From NCBI GenBank assembly GCA_963682175.1, contig OY821775.1:3100001-3164000 (forward strand): a DNA stretch of 64,000 nucleotides, read 5' to 3'. Source of the DNA: Triglochin maritima (taxonomy: Eukaryota; Streptophyta; Magnoliopsida; Alismatales; Juncaginaceae). Shown here piece by piece: positions 10,175 through 23,686 of the stretch. The stretch's first letter is position 1. Each line of letters begins with the position of its first letter. A model generated the notes under the pieces. The model worked only from the letters and a program-made list of their open reading frames with translations, was not told the DNA's origin and did no database searches. Both the position numbers and the translations under genes were made by a program.

Positions 10175-12467
10175 ATGTCTGGCCGAAGCGGGAGCGAGGG
10201 GTCCTCCACGACCACCGGCCTCAAAAGAGGCCCGTGGACCACCGCCGAGGACGCGGTTCTCTTGGAGTATGTGAGGAAGTATGGAGAGGGCAATTGGAAT
10301 TCGGTGCACCGGACGACCGGACTCTCGAGGTGTGGGAAGAGTTGTCGCCTCCGGTGGGCCAACCATTTACGCCCAAACCTCAAAAAAGGATCGTTCTCGC
10401 CGGAGGAGGAGAGGCTTGTCTTGGAGCTCCATGCTACGTACGGAAACAAATGGGCCCATATGGCTTCTCAGGTTCTTTATTTATTTTGTGAACTTGAATT
10501 AATTTTCCTTTTCGATCTTCCGAAACTAAATTATAAATAATAATTCTCTTTGGACCACCAAAATATGTTATTTGAGAAGATTGTAATTGATGTGTGTTCA
10601 ATTTTTTTTTTTTTTTGGAGGAAATGTAGTTACCGGGTCGGACAGACAACGAGATCAAGAACTTCTGGAACACCAGGATAAAACGGCGACAACGTTCTGG
10701 GCTACCGATGTATCCATCGGATATCAACTCACGATTTTGTAAATTACCGACGTACCCAACAAATTGCAACATCCAATATGCTACCAAATCGAGTTTCAAC
10801 GGTAACTTGAGAGGGTTCGATGATTCTCTCTTAAGCGATATCGAACAACGACCAAAGCGATTGAGGGTAGATAATGGAAGTTTTGCTTCGGACCAAGTAC
10901 CGGGAATAATTACGTCATTGTCTTGTTACAATTTGGGAAATTTTGATGTTGGAATGCACAATTTTTACCCAGTTTTGCAACAACCACAACTCTCCATGCA
11001 AATGGGACTCCCTTCAAGCCAATTGTTCTCGTCAAACGGATACAAATACAAATACGAATATGATACTGATATTAGTCCCCTCAACCACGATAATAGTGGC
11101 CTTCTCCAATCGGTACTAGAAGGAGTTCGAGGACTCGATAGCAAATCATCAGCTCACAACTCTGGTTCTCACGTGAAGCCTCTGATCGACGATTTGAAGC
11201 AGTCAAGTTTTAACGTTAGCGACAACGAGCCTAGTCATTCAACTGGTAAGTCGTTAAAGTATTAGTAAGCTCAGGGTTTACTTTTGCAAATTTAATCTTC
11301 CCGTGAGAGATGTATATGTAATATGTTGTATGTTATGTTGTGATTTTAAACACTATATAAGTCGAAATAAGTGTTATAAATAATAATGGCATATCTTCGA
11401 TTTTTTTATAATGAAATATATATTGAAACGAGGGACACAAAAATCAACGAAGTCATCTATGAATCCTAAAGTTTTTGTCCACTGATCTAAAACTTTACTT
11501 TTTCCTAACATATATATGCGTAACCTTTTTGTTGTTGTTGTTGTTGTTGTTGTAATATGCGTAACCATTTATGTTGTAAATCGACATGAATCAGTATTAC
11601 ATTTGAACATGACAAGTACTGTGACTCTTATGCGAGTACAAGAGCACATGAGACTTAATGCTGTTGTTATCGTGATAAGACACTTTTGGTTGGATTTTCC
11701 AAAGTTGGTTTTGTTGAAATGTGAGTTGGGTCATCAAGTGATGGCGATGGAGACAATTTGGTGAATATCTCATCAAGCCATCACTATCTAAGCTGTTTTT
11801 GTTTGTGGCATTTAAGGTAGTTGTTTCGTAAGAATATTACAGATTTCTACAACATAACTTCACAAAGAAGACATGGAAACATCATTTTCTCAGCATCTTA
11901 AATGTTGACAGAAAATCATTTGCTACAATTTGTGACTGTGTATAAATTGACTACCTGTCGTCTTTGACGTACATTCACTTGGTAATATTTTGATAAAAGT
12001 ATGCAATTCTCCATAAAAAATATGATATTACATACTTTTACAAAAATTCAGCACAAACATATATATTAAAACTATTTATTTGGGGGTGTCATTTAAATGG
12101 TAATCTTTCTATCTGAACTTGTTTAATTACTCTGTTGAGTGTTGATCAATAATAATTACCCAAACCAAGTCTGATATCTTATTTATACAATCATGAAGTT
12201 GTCTCAGGGATGGCTACTCAAAGTGGCACAATGGATGATGATTTATCTGCATTGATTGGGATTTTGCATCCATCGTCGTCGCCTGCACCAGTACCAGCAC
12301 CAGCTAAGTGGGAGGAGGCCGAATGTAAGGGATCCTCTACTGTAAATTTCTTTCTTGGTGCTACAGATTCTTCCATCCCTAAGCTTGAAATGCAGCCAAC
12401 ATCAAATGAGGAGCAAGCATGGAACATTGCTTCATGCCAATGGAAAAACATGCCAAGAATTTGTTAA
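10175..12467 (+). CDS. GAMYB-type R2R3-MYB transcription factor
   Basis: Exons 10175-10471, 10630-11245 and 12208-12467 join in frame to 390 residues. The ATG at 10175 (MSGRSGSEG) is the first in frame. R2 spans about 19-65 (RGPWTTAEDAVLLEYV...GLSRCGKSCRLRWANHL) and R3 about 72-118 (KGSFSPEEERLVLELH...GRTDNEIKNFWNTRIKRR). The GLSRCGKSCRLRWANHLRPN stretch and the RIKRRQRSGLPMYP tail after R3 are diagnostic of the GAMYB clade (subgroup 18: MYB33/65/97/101/120 relatives). Members are nuclear DNA-binding activators in gibberellin-linked anther, pollen-tube and aleurone programmes. Intron 1 interrupts R3 just before LPGRTDNE, the conserved site. A miR159-type site lies in exon 2. The reading frame is intact. 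The third exon (MDDDLSALIGIL) is more divergent and its splice is inferred from frame and the CTCAG acceptor. Confidence 0.9.
11003..11023 (+). promoter_or_regulatory. Candidate miR159/319-type target site in the MYB mRNA
   Basis: The exon-2 stretch contains CTCCCTTCAA followed by GCCAA and encodes QMGLPSSQ, the place where GAMYB genes keep a miR159 site within an LPS-type peptide. Compared with the perfect complement, I count two likely G:U wobbles near the 5' end, one mismatch before the CTCCCTTCAA core, one mismatch after it and one terminal mismatch. The central cleavage region is matched. In this clade miR159 cleaves the mRNA in vegetative tissue. Confidence 0.7.
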
Positions 12468-15400
12468 ACTGAAATAGTCTATTTTCTATGCCAAGAATTT
12501 GTGTAATTTTAGTGTATAAATTTCTAGTAATTAACTAAGGATACATTTCTATCTTTATTTATTTAGATGTATATGTGTTGATATATCTTTTAGTGTGTGT
12601 GTGTGTGTGTTATGTATGTGTAGTATAAAGTTTGTAAATAAGATGGACAATCATAGATTTAGTTTAAGTGTTTAATTATGGTTTTATTATTCTATATAAA
12701 GATCATATTTAGGGGCCTATTATTATTTTTGTGAAGCTAAGCACGCAAACTTGATTCTCTCATATTTTGTTACATGGATAGGAAATGCGGTTTTTGGTTG
12801 AATTTGTCTGCTACTTCGAGATTTTGCTTCAGAATGAAGTCATACGTCTGAGCAAAACCTATAAGACAAAAAGACAGATAATTAAGTACCCATTAATATC
12901 CCAGAAAAACCAAAACCATATGAATATAAACTTGAACAAAACTTATAATAAAATCACAACCACAACAATCTAGATTACATATTGGCATCAAATTAGTTTT
13001 TTTTAAAAGAGTATAAAAAACAAGCTAGTTCAAACTAGCCCAAAAGTTTTTTAAACTTCTGCTACATCTTTAGAGGACTTATACGATAAGCCCAAATTTT
13101 TTTAGTATGTACGAAATTATAATTTATCATTTCTAGCCATCATAGCCCACAAATTTTTGTGTGTAGATCTACAGACATTTGGATGGGTCTAATGAATTGC
13201 ATATGCAAGTTGTGTTCTCCTTGAAGACAAGAGTGGAGTTATGATCTTTGTTTTTTAACAGCTTTTGCAGTGAACAGAAGAAAGTTGAAGTGGAAACTTA
13301 GTTGTAAGAACACCAGTGGAAAAAAAGAATTAGATCTTCTGCCCCATGATAGTGTAGGATGCTTTGTTTGTTTCAATGAGGTCAAAGAAGAAGATACTGT
13401 GTTTGTGGTCATTTTAATAAAAATGTAAAAGGCATAACATTTTTTTGTGTATTTTCACATTTAAGGTTAATAAAAGGACTAAGTTGATTTCTTAAGTCCA
13501 TCTAACTTGGTCTGATTGCAGTTAATGAAATCAGGAGGTGCATTTAAGTTGATAATCAAATTAAATATCTTATTGATTTTATCATCAAATTGAAGGCACC
13601 AAACAGTTATTGCCATTTAAAGGGCATTAAATTTGCTATAAGTCAAGGGGTCGACAGAGGTCTTTGAGCTTGAGCAAATTATTGATGAAACTTTTAGTTA
13701 GAATAAAAGTTTCACATACTGTGGACCATAGATTATGCTAAGTTGTTAACTTAAAGTTTGTTGGATATGAAGCACTAAACTTCATCAAAATATGTAAACT
13801 AAAAGCAATGGTCCACAATGTAAAGCTTAAAATAGTAATTTATACCATTATTCGACGAGAACTCTAAAATCTATTACTTAGGACATGACAGAGCACTAAT
13901 TACTGTTTTTTGTGTATTTGCGGCCCACTAGTGTTATAACTGACCTGCAATCATGTTGGGCTTAAGCCCAGTAGTTAACCGAAATAGATATTTCAAGATT
14001 ATTGTAAGAAATCAAATGTTTTACTTAAAATGAAGTTTACAAGGAAAGTTTCATCGGGAGTATAAAAAAAGTGCTTTGGCGCAATAAATGAAAATATAAA
14101 TGCTGTTGTACAATAATATTGTGTTTGGATGGGTAATATACTCATTTGTAAATTCTACGCCTATTTCAATTTATACTCTACTATTCACAAATGACGTGTT
14201 TTGTGATTTTTTTGTTTGTTTGGATGAACATATGATTGCCAAATGCTAGTAACAAAAAAGTGCATATTTTAGTGTATCTTAACTTTTTTTAATAATTATA
14301 CGTGGAGTTAAGAATTATATACAAACCACTAAAGCATATAAAAAAAGTAAGTGACAATAAGTGGAGTATTACATTGATATATATTTTGAAATAAATAAAG
14401 TAAATTTGAGTGGTGTGGAGGATGGACTTGCAACATTCCACTTTTGACGTTTCACCTCTCAATTTGAGATATATTTACTCTTGACAGTTTTTTTTATAGA
14501 ACCAGCATTTTATTTATGATGTACCATGAAAGATTTAAAATACTAAAAACGTTGCATTGGAGAAAACGATGCATGCAATCATTTTGTGTTTATATATCTA
14601 ACAAAAAAAAGTTGTCTTGTGCCCTGAACTTAAGCTATACAAACAACAATACAATAATTTATAAGATAATGCCCGAACTAATTAACCCCCGTTTGTATTG
14701 GTGTGGCCAAGATCGACAAATAAAATTGACCTCACGATTTAACATGCAAGTTGATAATTACGTGGGGGCACCAGTCCATTTAGAAGAAGCTTCTACGAGG
14801 ATCCACAGTAGGGAGGGTCTGTTTGTCTGTCACAAAAATAATGGTCTGAAATACCATAATTTTGTTTTGGCAGTGTTTGTGTGTGAAACATGCAACCTTT
14901 TTATATGATTAAAAAAATTTAAAATTTCAAAAAATAATAATAATTCGTTGCTCATATGTCAAATATGAAATAACATAAAATTTTCAAAAAATATTAAAAA
15001 ACCCATCATACCTAACATTTTTATTAAAAAAAAATCCAAATACAGCCATAAATTTAGTTTTGGCAGTGGTTGGGTGTACGTGAAACATGCAACCTTTTCG
15101 TATGAATTAAAAAATGACAAAAAGTGAATTTTAATATTTCAAAAATAAATTCATTTCCCATATGTCCCTAAAAAAACTCAAAAATACAATAAAAAATAAT
15201 TTAAAAAGCTCATCGTACCTAACCTTTTTTTTCTTTGAAAAATTCCAAATACAACCACAGATTAGATTAGATTAGTTGAGAAAAAGTCAAATAAGTTGGT
15301 GTAGGTTAGAGAACATGGTGTTGCCGACGATGAAAGTGTAAGGTCCTGACTTTGTTGTATGTATGCTAAGGGAAGGCATGTGTTTGGTCATGTGCACTCA

Positions 15401-17770
15401 TCTTCACCTCTGCAACCACTTCTTTAAGTACTCCCCAAGGAAAGCATTCTACATGTATATACTTAGAGATAAAATATAAGTAATAATAATATGGTCAAAT
15501 ATTTAAATATCATCAACAATCCTTAAGTGTTTAATAATTATGTGCTTGCTATATCTGTAAATTACGTTCTCATTTTGATCTCTATTTAGAGGTAGATGCT
15601 CTTTCTTTGTGCTTAATGTGAAGAAAAATGAAATGGAACTTCTAAAGTTTGGTTTCTACTTCAGGTTAAAATGAGGTATAACTCACATTATGGATGTAAA
15701 TGTAATCAATAATTATTCTTAAAAAAAGGATGTAACCAAATAGACAAGTTTCTTATTAACATGAGGAAAATTCACAGAAAACCAAATTAATGTGATATTC
15801 GTTCTACTCATACTCTAATTTCCAACTACATATGTATACATATATATACTTATAAATTGATGAATCCATGACTTGATAACTCTCAGCCGCGCATAATATA
15901 TCTCATGATTATATACCAGAGAATATGTCTACTTGGTAACTAAGTGTATCATTTATAAGTTGGTTTAAACGCTAATTAAAACCAACTAAATAATAGTTAA
16001 CCAATGAATATGTAGACCTACCTCATCCACTACTTTAGAGTCAGAGTGTATGTCATTAATTTATGGGCATTAGGGCATTTATCATGGACATCCAAACAAA
16101 CCAACTTCAATTAAATTTCAACTTGAGGAAGCCTCTGTTGAATGCTTTTGGAAGTATACTTTAATGATGACGATGAACATGAGCGGTCCGTTTGGCGTTA
16201 GCTAATGTTATGTCACACACCCAAAGCAAATATTTCTTTTCTTTTCCATGTGACAATTCATTATTGCCTTTCTTTTCCAATAACTACTAGGTTTGGTACT
16301 ATACCATATCCCAAGCTAATACTTTTACTCCAATCATCACCATTATCATTTTGTGGTGTGGTCGTGGTGGAAACGGATCCGATTAACTAGTTTGTATTTT
16401 CTAATCAATGATATGGTATGCTTGTTAATTAGGTCATATTGTTATTTTTTTTAGGCAATTAACTTGAACTACGCGCATATATTAGAATATTAGATGTCCA
16501 TTGTAAGTCACCTCATCACTTTTCCAACTCAACAACCTTTTTATACGCAAATGCACCACTGCAATGGTCAACTAATAACTTAAATTGATATTTTGTGTTA
16601 GAGTTGAGATTCCAATTTATTCAGAAATTGTGTTTGTGATTTGATAATTTGTCTGTTGATTTCTTCCAACTCACAATCTATTTTTTTGTTTCAAAGAGTT
16701 TTTTTGAGAATTTCGATCTATCGTGTCAACACCAAGAAACGAATTGTAGTCGTTCTTTTTTTCTTGGTTCTCATCAAACCTTTTGTATATTCAAATGCGC
16801 AAATGTTTCTTTTACAGAGACATTCAGAGAACTCGTCCTAGAAGATCTTCCGTGGTTACTGGTGTTCCATTTATCATAGTGCATTGGAATTACTTTATCA
16901 TTCGACATGTCCAACGAAATAGTCACGGTTTATTGATTAGAAACAATGTTTTTTGGTTTGAAAATTGATAAATACATCTTAACCACCACCACTACATGGA
17001 GGATGAGACATCCATATCAATGCAAGATACACTTGATGCGTACGATAACATAACCTTGTGCCCAAAAGGATTTTGACAGGCAAAATTATTATTTTGTTGG
17101 CAACTAATCTACAAATCCAAACCAAAAGGTTTTCCTTCTTCTTTATTTTCAAAAAAAATAAAAATAAAATCCAAACCTGACTTTCTAAATCCCCCCTGAT
17201 ATTCACTTCATAATTTTCACATATCCAAAACTTATATTACCAAAAAATTCTATTATTTATTTTTCTAAAATAATAATAATAATCAAGATCTGGCTTTTTT
17301 GTCCCTGATGTTCATTTATCTGAGTTCATAACCTCACACCAACAAAACTAATATTACCAAAAGTTTTTAATTTTTTTCTAAAAAATCCAGATCTATCTAT
17401 TTTACATCCCCGAAATTCATTAATTTCACATCATAATTTCCACATCACCAAAACTAAAATTTCACAACACAAGTACACTGTGTACACACACTACACTTTA
17501 GAAACAAAACCCAAACCGGAAAGCAAAAAAAGAGAGATTTTGTTCTCATTTTCTCCTCCAACAAAAACCCGATCTCTCTCACTCTCTCTCTACTCCCATC
17601 TTTCCAAGTGTCCGAAACCCCCACGAGATCGCATCCCCACATCTACTTTGGACTCTGGTCTTCAGCCACCATGTTCTCGCGTATCCCCAAGTGTAGCTCT
17701 CGAAAGGCGCGACCTTAGGGGGCAATCTTTTGATTGGGGGCCAATTCGGTTAGTTAGTGTGTCGATTGGA
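12468..17770. other. Intergenic region between MYB and galactosyltransferase genes
   Basis: I find no gene here. It is AT-rich, with a TG microsatellite near 12594-12611 (3' side of the MYB gene) and a 193-200-bp tandem duplication at 14864-15260. Pyrimidine-rich DNA from about 17540 to 17600 is the probable promoter/leader of the gene at 17771. Open frames at 14516-14908 and 16641-16968 resemble nothing known. Confidence 0.6.
14864..15260 (+). repeat. Two-copy tandem duplication of about 195 bp
   Basis: Copy 1 (14864-15056) and copy 2 (15057-15260) both begin GTTTTGGCAGTG, continue with GAAACATGCAACCTTTT and end near CCAAATACA(A/G)CCA. They differ by many substitutions and short indels, so the duplication is old. 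Confidence 0.75.
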
Positions 17771-20700
17771 ATGGGGTGGAAGGGCCGAGGCGGTGCCGGT
17801 GGAGGCGCCGATTCGAAGGTCGTCTCCAAAAGATGGACCTTTTGGCTCTGTTTTGGGAGTTTCTGCGCTGGTCTTCTCTTCACCAACAGGTGGTGAATTT
17901 GGTCTCGGAGTGTTTGATTTCGGGGTTTTGTTGGATTTTGGGTTTTGGGTATGTTTTGTTTTTGGGTTTTGGGAAAAAAAGTTGGTTTCTTTTGGGATCC
18001 CGTGAATGAAGGAGATAATATATGAGAGTCTTTTATTTTATGTGGGTTGTGCTTGAATTTCAGGTTGGAAATGTGTTTTGAGCAAATCTGTTCTTTTATC
18101 CTTTTTGAGTTTTTTTGTTGAAATTGAGATTGGATGTTGTCTCACAAGTGTTGTGAATGATTTTGTGAGATTGTGAGTGGTGTGTAATTCTTGGGTACAG
18201 TACAAGTGAGTGTGGCAATTAACATTAATTATTTGGGAGGTGATGTTTAATTAATAAAAAAACTGAGCTGAAAGTATAACACAGTTGTTCACAAGCAACG
18301 CAATAGTAGCTACTGAAGAAAGACAAAGAGAAGCCTTTATGGTTAAAATTTTACTACTAGATATGGTGCCTTAATTTATTTATTTTATTGTAATGTGTTT
18401 AACTCTGCGTGTTGGTGATGTCTTCTTTTGACAGAATGTGGACGATTCCTGATGCTAATGCTATTAACCAAGAGAACAAGATTATTCAACTACCTTCGGT
18501 GGGATGTAATTCAACAGCTGTAAGCAATTTAGCCTTTGTGGACTTCCAGATTCAATGTCTGAATGAAAATTATATTCGTTTCTTTCGAGTGACACTAAAA
18601 ATGCCAAATCGTGGTTAGTGATTAGCATTTTCGTTGGATTTTCTCTCTCTTAAGCATGTTATTATTTTCATAAGAGGATATACCACACCATTTAATTTGA
18701 ATGTTGAAAATCTTATATTTAGTTTGTAGTATGCAGGCCAATTGCCCAATTTTAATTTTGTAATTGCTGCAGAAAAGTAATAAACGACAAGCAATTGACA
18801 TCACCAGCGAGGTCTCAAAGACTCATGATGCTATACAGTAAGTATACTTTGTATCTTAGTTCCCCATCTTGAGAGTGCCAGATGTTGAGGCAATATTTGG
18901 TATTTGCAGAACACTGGATAAGACCATATCTAACTTAGAAATGGAACTAGCTGCTGCGAGGGCTGCCCAAGAATCTATACTCAATGGCTCTCCGGTCTCC
19001 GAAAACTCAAAGGAGAATGTCTTGGGTGAGAAACGGAGATTTCTAATGGTTGTAGGAATCAATACAGCTTTTAGCAGCCGTAAAAGGAGAGATTCCATCA
19101 GAGCCACTTGGATGCCACAAGGTGGAGACCGACACATTTTTTCCTTATTAGTCTAAAATGAAATTATTGTTATTATTATTACTATTTGGTTGAATACGTG
19201 GTGGCTTACGAATTTCGCATGTTTTCGTAGGTGAAAAGAGGAAGAAGCTTGAGGAGAAAGGGATTATCATTCGTTTTGTTATTGGTCATAGGTGCAATTT
19301 TTTAATGCATAGTGTTCTTTTTTTAAACATCAGAATCGTTTTCTGTTTATTTCTTTCCCTAAGCTCTTTGATATATTATTATCGTACCTTAAAATATATT
19401 ACAATCTTCTACAGGATAGGTAATTTTAGTGATTGCAATTAGTCAAGCTCTAGTCTCATGAGTTTAATTGGGCGTGCTGCAGAACTAAGTTTATTTATTT
19501 ATTTATTTACCAAATGGTATAGAAATTGCAAGTGCAGAGCATTGAAAATTCTTTTTTCAGCAATAACATGTGTGTTGAATGATGTAATGGAAGTAAGATA
19601 TTCAGTAATTAGTTGTTTCATAAGGGTAAATAGTTTAGATGATTGAAACAGTTTGACATCATTACATCATCCAATTCTGGCTCTGCTGATGATGAGATGC
19701 TTTGAACTTTGTCAGTGCTACACCGGGTGGAATCCTCGACAGAGCCATTGAGGCTGAAAATAAAAAGCATGGGGATTTCTTGAGGCTGGTAAGGCCTTCT
19801 CCGTTCCTGTGATTTTTTTACCAGTTTCTGGCTTGAGTAGTCCTGGATTGCTTTGGTCCATGAAATCCCACACCATGTTTGGTTGATAAACATATTTTGC
19901 TGGTTATAGAAATACTTTGTTCCGACATGTTATCTACGGCTTAAGGAAAGATGTGGTTACACTTGTAGAACACTCTCATTTTGTCTATAGAATTGTGTTC
20001 CGCTAACTTATAAATAAGAACTTAAGGTTTAACTATGGCCTAGATCTATTGGGCATGTCTTCTTTTTAACTATATTCATCAATAGAATCGTTGTTCACCA
20101 CTGTAGGAGTTGTTTTTTAGCTAAACAAAGAGATGTTTGACACAGGATCATGTTGAGGGATACCTGGAGCTATCTGCTAAGACAAAGATATATTTTGCAA
20201 CTGCCTTATCTTTGTGGGATGCAGATTTCTACATCAAAGTGGATGACGACGTGCATGTAAATATTGGTACGCTTTTCCATTACCTTCAATTCATTTCATG
20301 TTGCAAAATGTAATCATTGTTTCATTCCTTAGATGAATAATTTGAAGGCTAACAATCTCAGCTCCACTCAGCATCAAAATTACTAACTAATCAGCTCTCC
20401 CTGAATGTCCTGGTTGTTGTCAACCACTTATTCTTCCACAATAGAAGGAAAAATAAAATTAGCGAAATTTATTAAGACCTTGTTCATGCTAATTTAACTG
20501 GAAGAATGTCGGGTTGCCGACAGCCCCTTTCCTTGAGGTTGTGCTCACCTACTTTGACCAAAAAAAACTACTATTCCGCTTGTTGTGTCTTTTATTGAGT
20601 GCTAGCAGGGTACTTATTTTGGTCGTTAAGTGTTAGCAGTGTTAGGCCTTTACATGTCTATTTCTTATGGTTGATCTTGGTTAGGGTGGTTTGTTGCTTT

Positions 20701-22533
20701 TGTCTATAGAATTGCTCTTACAGAAAAATGGCAGCTTGGAAAGAAAAGGAAGATAATGGTTCAAATTTTGGGAGAGATGTATTTTCTTTCAGTTTATCAA
20801 TTCAACAAACAAAACGAACACTCTCTATTGTCTATGCAAGTAGACTGTCAATCAAATCAGTCACCTCTTTAATCCAGCCTCAACCTTGAGATTTCTGGAC
20901 CTTGGTATATTTGTAGATCAACGTGCCTATAATAGTATAATGCTGCCATCAGTTTCTAAAATACACGTCTCGGGTAATGATGGCATATCCAGAAGAAGTA
21001 TACGTAGTGTGGGGAACTGTCTGATCCATTTACAGGCGTTGTAGATAGCTTTAACAAGAACACGTGGTGGTGAAACAGTTTCCTGTCATAGCTTTATTTT
21101 ATAATTAAATTTCATACCATAAAATCTTCTGTCCGTGAAAAGCTGGAACTTTACTTGGCCAAAAGATGAACTTAATGACATTTTTCTGTAGTTTCTTGTC
21201 TACTTTTGTTTGACACTCATTTTTGTGGTATCCTTTTTTATAGTATGGGTTCGGCAGCATTGCCTGAAACCTTACATTTCTATTTATTTGAATGTAAATT
21301 ACATATTGCTGCCATTGGAGCTTTGTTCAGAGAATATATTCTCAGTACATGATGGTATCTACTGAGTTGCACATTTGATTGCATTAACTGTTATTTGGTT
21401 GTCACAGGTACACTAGGAACAACTTTGGCTAGGTATCGATCAAAACCTCGAGTCTATATTGGATGTATGAAGTCTGGTCCTGTTCTAGCGAAGAAGTAGG
21501 TTCTCTATTTCCCTTCCCTTTTACTAAACAGAATGTGGCCATTCTGATATAGACTTTCATCGACTATGTTTGCAGAGGAGTTAGATACCATGAGCCAGAG
21601 TACTGGAAATTTGGTGAAGAAGGGAATAAGTATTTCCGACATGCAACCGGTCAGTTATATGCCGTTAGCAAGGACTTGGCTACTTACATATCCATAAACC
21701 AGTAAGCCTGAAAAAACTATTGAAATGGATAATGAGATTGTTCAATACAGTTGTATTTATCTTGAAAGGTAACTTATTTTCGGAATGGGAACTATTTATC
21801 AGGCACGTCTTGCACAAGTATGCGAACGAGGATGTTTCCCTGGGATCTTGGTTTATTGGCTTAGACGTGGAACATGTAGATGATCGCAGACTGTGTTGTG
21901 GTACCCCACCAGGTAATGTATAAGAATTTGGTGGTTTGTTTAGTTATTAATTGCTTACCATGTTCTGGGACATTTTTAGATAGATTTCTTCCTTTGGAAT
22001 AATCGACGTAAAGATCTAGATTAGTGTCATGAAGTGCAAAAATGATCTCAACTCAGGATGAGTTCTCTTCCCACATATTTAATTAGAACAATGTCTAATT
22101 AAATTTACCAGCCAAATTATCTTTCTAGCTAATTTTTGTTACATTTTGGTTGTCGTTGTCATCATCATGAATATAAGAACCAAAGCAATTAGATGTTTAT
22201 ATTGTGTTGTTAATAGATTGGACCATCCTTTTTTTTGCAACGTCTTCAAGTTTACCAACAATAGAACATGATGCTCCTTTTGGTGTTTGTTTCTTCAGTA
22301 CCACATTACATATAAGGGCCACCGCTTTATTTTGTTTGGTGTTGATATGTCAAAACACAATTAATACCAGTGCATTGTGTGCAGACTGCGAGTGGAAGGC
22401 TCAGGCAGGCAATGCCTGTGTTGCCTCGTTTGACTGGACCTGTAGTGGCATTTGCAGTTCCGCAGACAGAATGAAAGAAGTGCACCGGCGCTGCGGCGAA
22501 GGCGAGAACGCTCTCTGGAATGCAGCTTTCTGA
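17771..22533 (+). CDS. Beta-1,3-galactosyltransferase (GT31, DUF4094 type)
   Basis: Eleven exons join in frame to 402 residues: 17771-17889, 18435-18519, 18773-18837, 18910-19121, 19231-19291, 19716-19788, 20146-20266, 21408-21495, 21576-21701, 21803-21912, 22385-22533. It is a type II Golgi membrane protein that adds beta-1,3-linked galactose to glycans such as arabinogalactan side chains; the exact acceptor is unknown. A short basic cytosolic tail is followed by one membrane anchor (about 22-38) and a DUF4094-like stem ([19 protein letters not shown]). The GT31 core has [20 protein letters not shown], the metal-binding VDDD at 237-240, GCMKSGPVL, and [20 protein letters not shown] near 325-344. 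Length and exon pattern match Arabidopsis B3GALT2/3/4-type proteins (about 400 residues). No break is seen. Splice sites are by eye. Confidence 0.93.
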
Positions 22534-23686
22534 AAGTTGGAGACTCGTGTGTTTTGCCACGTGTAATTTTTGAATTGCATGTGTTGTTATAGGATGAGTG
22601 AATGCATGTATTTTTAGCTTATAGAAGTGAGAGGGGTAGAGGGGTGTTTCCTATATTTAGCAGAGAAGATCCCTAAAAGAAAGGAATAGGCTGTTGATTA
22701 CCAACCATTCTTTGACATGCTTGGTAGCTTTGGTGTTGTATCTTGATAACTAAGTTGTATGGCTACCAGCTTGATACTAATAATCTTTTCCAGCAGCCAT
22801 TTCGCTGCCTCTTTTTTCTTACTGTCCTATATATTATTAGGCTTTTTTTTTTGAAAAATATATTAGCCTCAACTTAAATAATTGCTGTTTCTGTTTCTTC
22901 ATTCCATTGCCGCTGTGCTTATATAATGCAAGTGTTTGTTAGACAGGTATTTAGATGATCTAGGGACTCATTGAGGGTTTGGCCGATGATACTCCTGATG
23001 TAGGAGAATGCAGGTTTCTCATGGACGAGGTTTTTAGCAAAATCACTGGTTATTGCAGGTAAGACGCGAACCCGTCATATGGAAGATTATCCAATTAAAA
23101 ATTAAAGAAAAAGAATGAAACAATAATCACAAGCATTGTTTATCCTATAAAATTCAGATAAAATACATTGTTGGCAGAAGGAAGTAGGAATGTTGGGGAT
23201 AATTAAGAGTGGAGGACTCATTTTGCAGCTGAACCCGCAAATGAGCCCAACTCGAATTTTCCAAAATCAAATGACAAATGGGAAGGACAACTACAGTGCG
23301 CCTAGAAGAAAATAAATGCAAAAACCTTCCACGCCATGCAGTCACATCTCACATATTTACACCCTTGGTTTCAAACCATCGATGAAATTGAAGTTGGGGA
23401 ATGAAGCACAGCTTGATAAAAGGGAAGAAAATAGAACAGATCAAGCATAGCAGAATATAAGGGCAGAAAATAACATAGTAAATTAAAATTAAGTGAAGAT
23501 GTGCACACATGTGGCTGATTTCCAGAAACCAAATTCTAGACATAAATAATAAGCATTCGGAACATGAAACCAGAGGCATTTAGAAAGTTGAATAAGAACA
23601 CGAGACATAGAGAAAGCCAGCTGAGAATATACAGCTTTACTGCAGGTTATTTATTTACAAGTCCAGCGTTGAAGCAAGCAAGAAGC
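22534..23686. other. Intergenic region between convergent galactosyltransferase and ATG8 genes
   Basis: The two genes point towards each other, so this 1.15 kb holds both 3' untranslated regions and terminators. I see no coding sequence or repeat in it. Confidence 0.6.
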
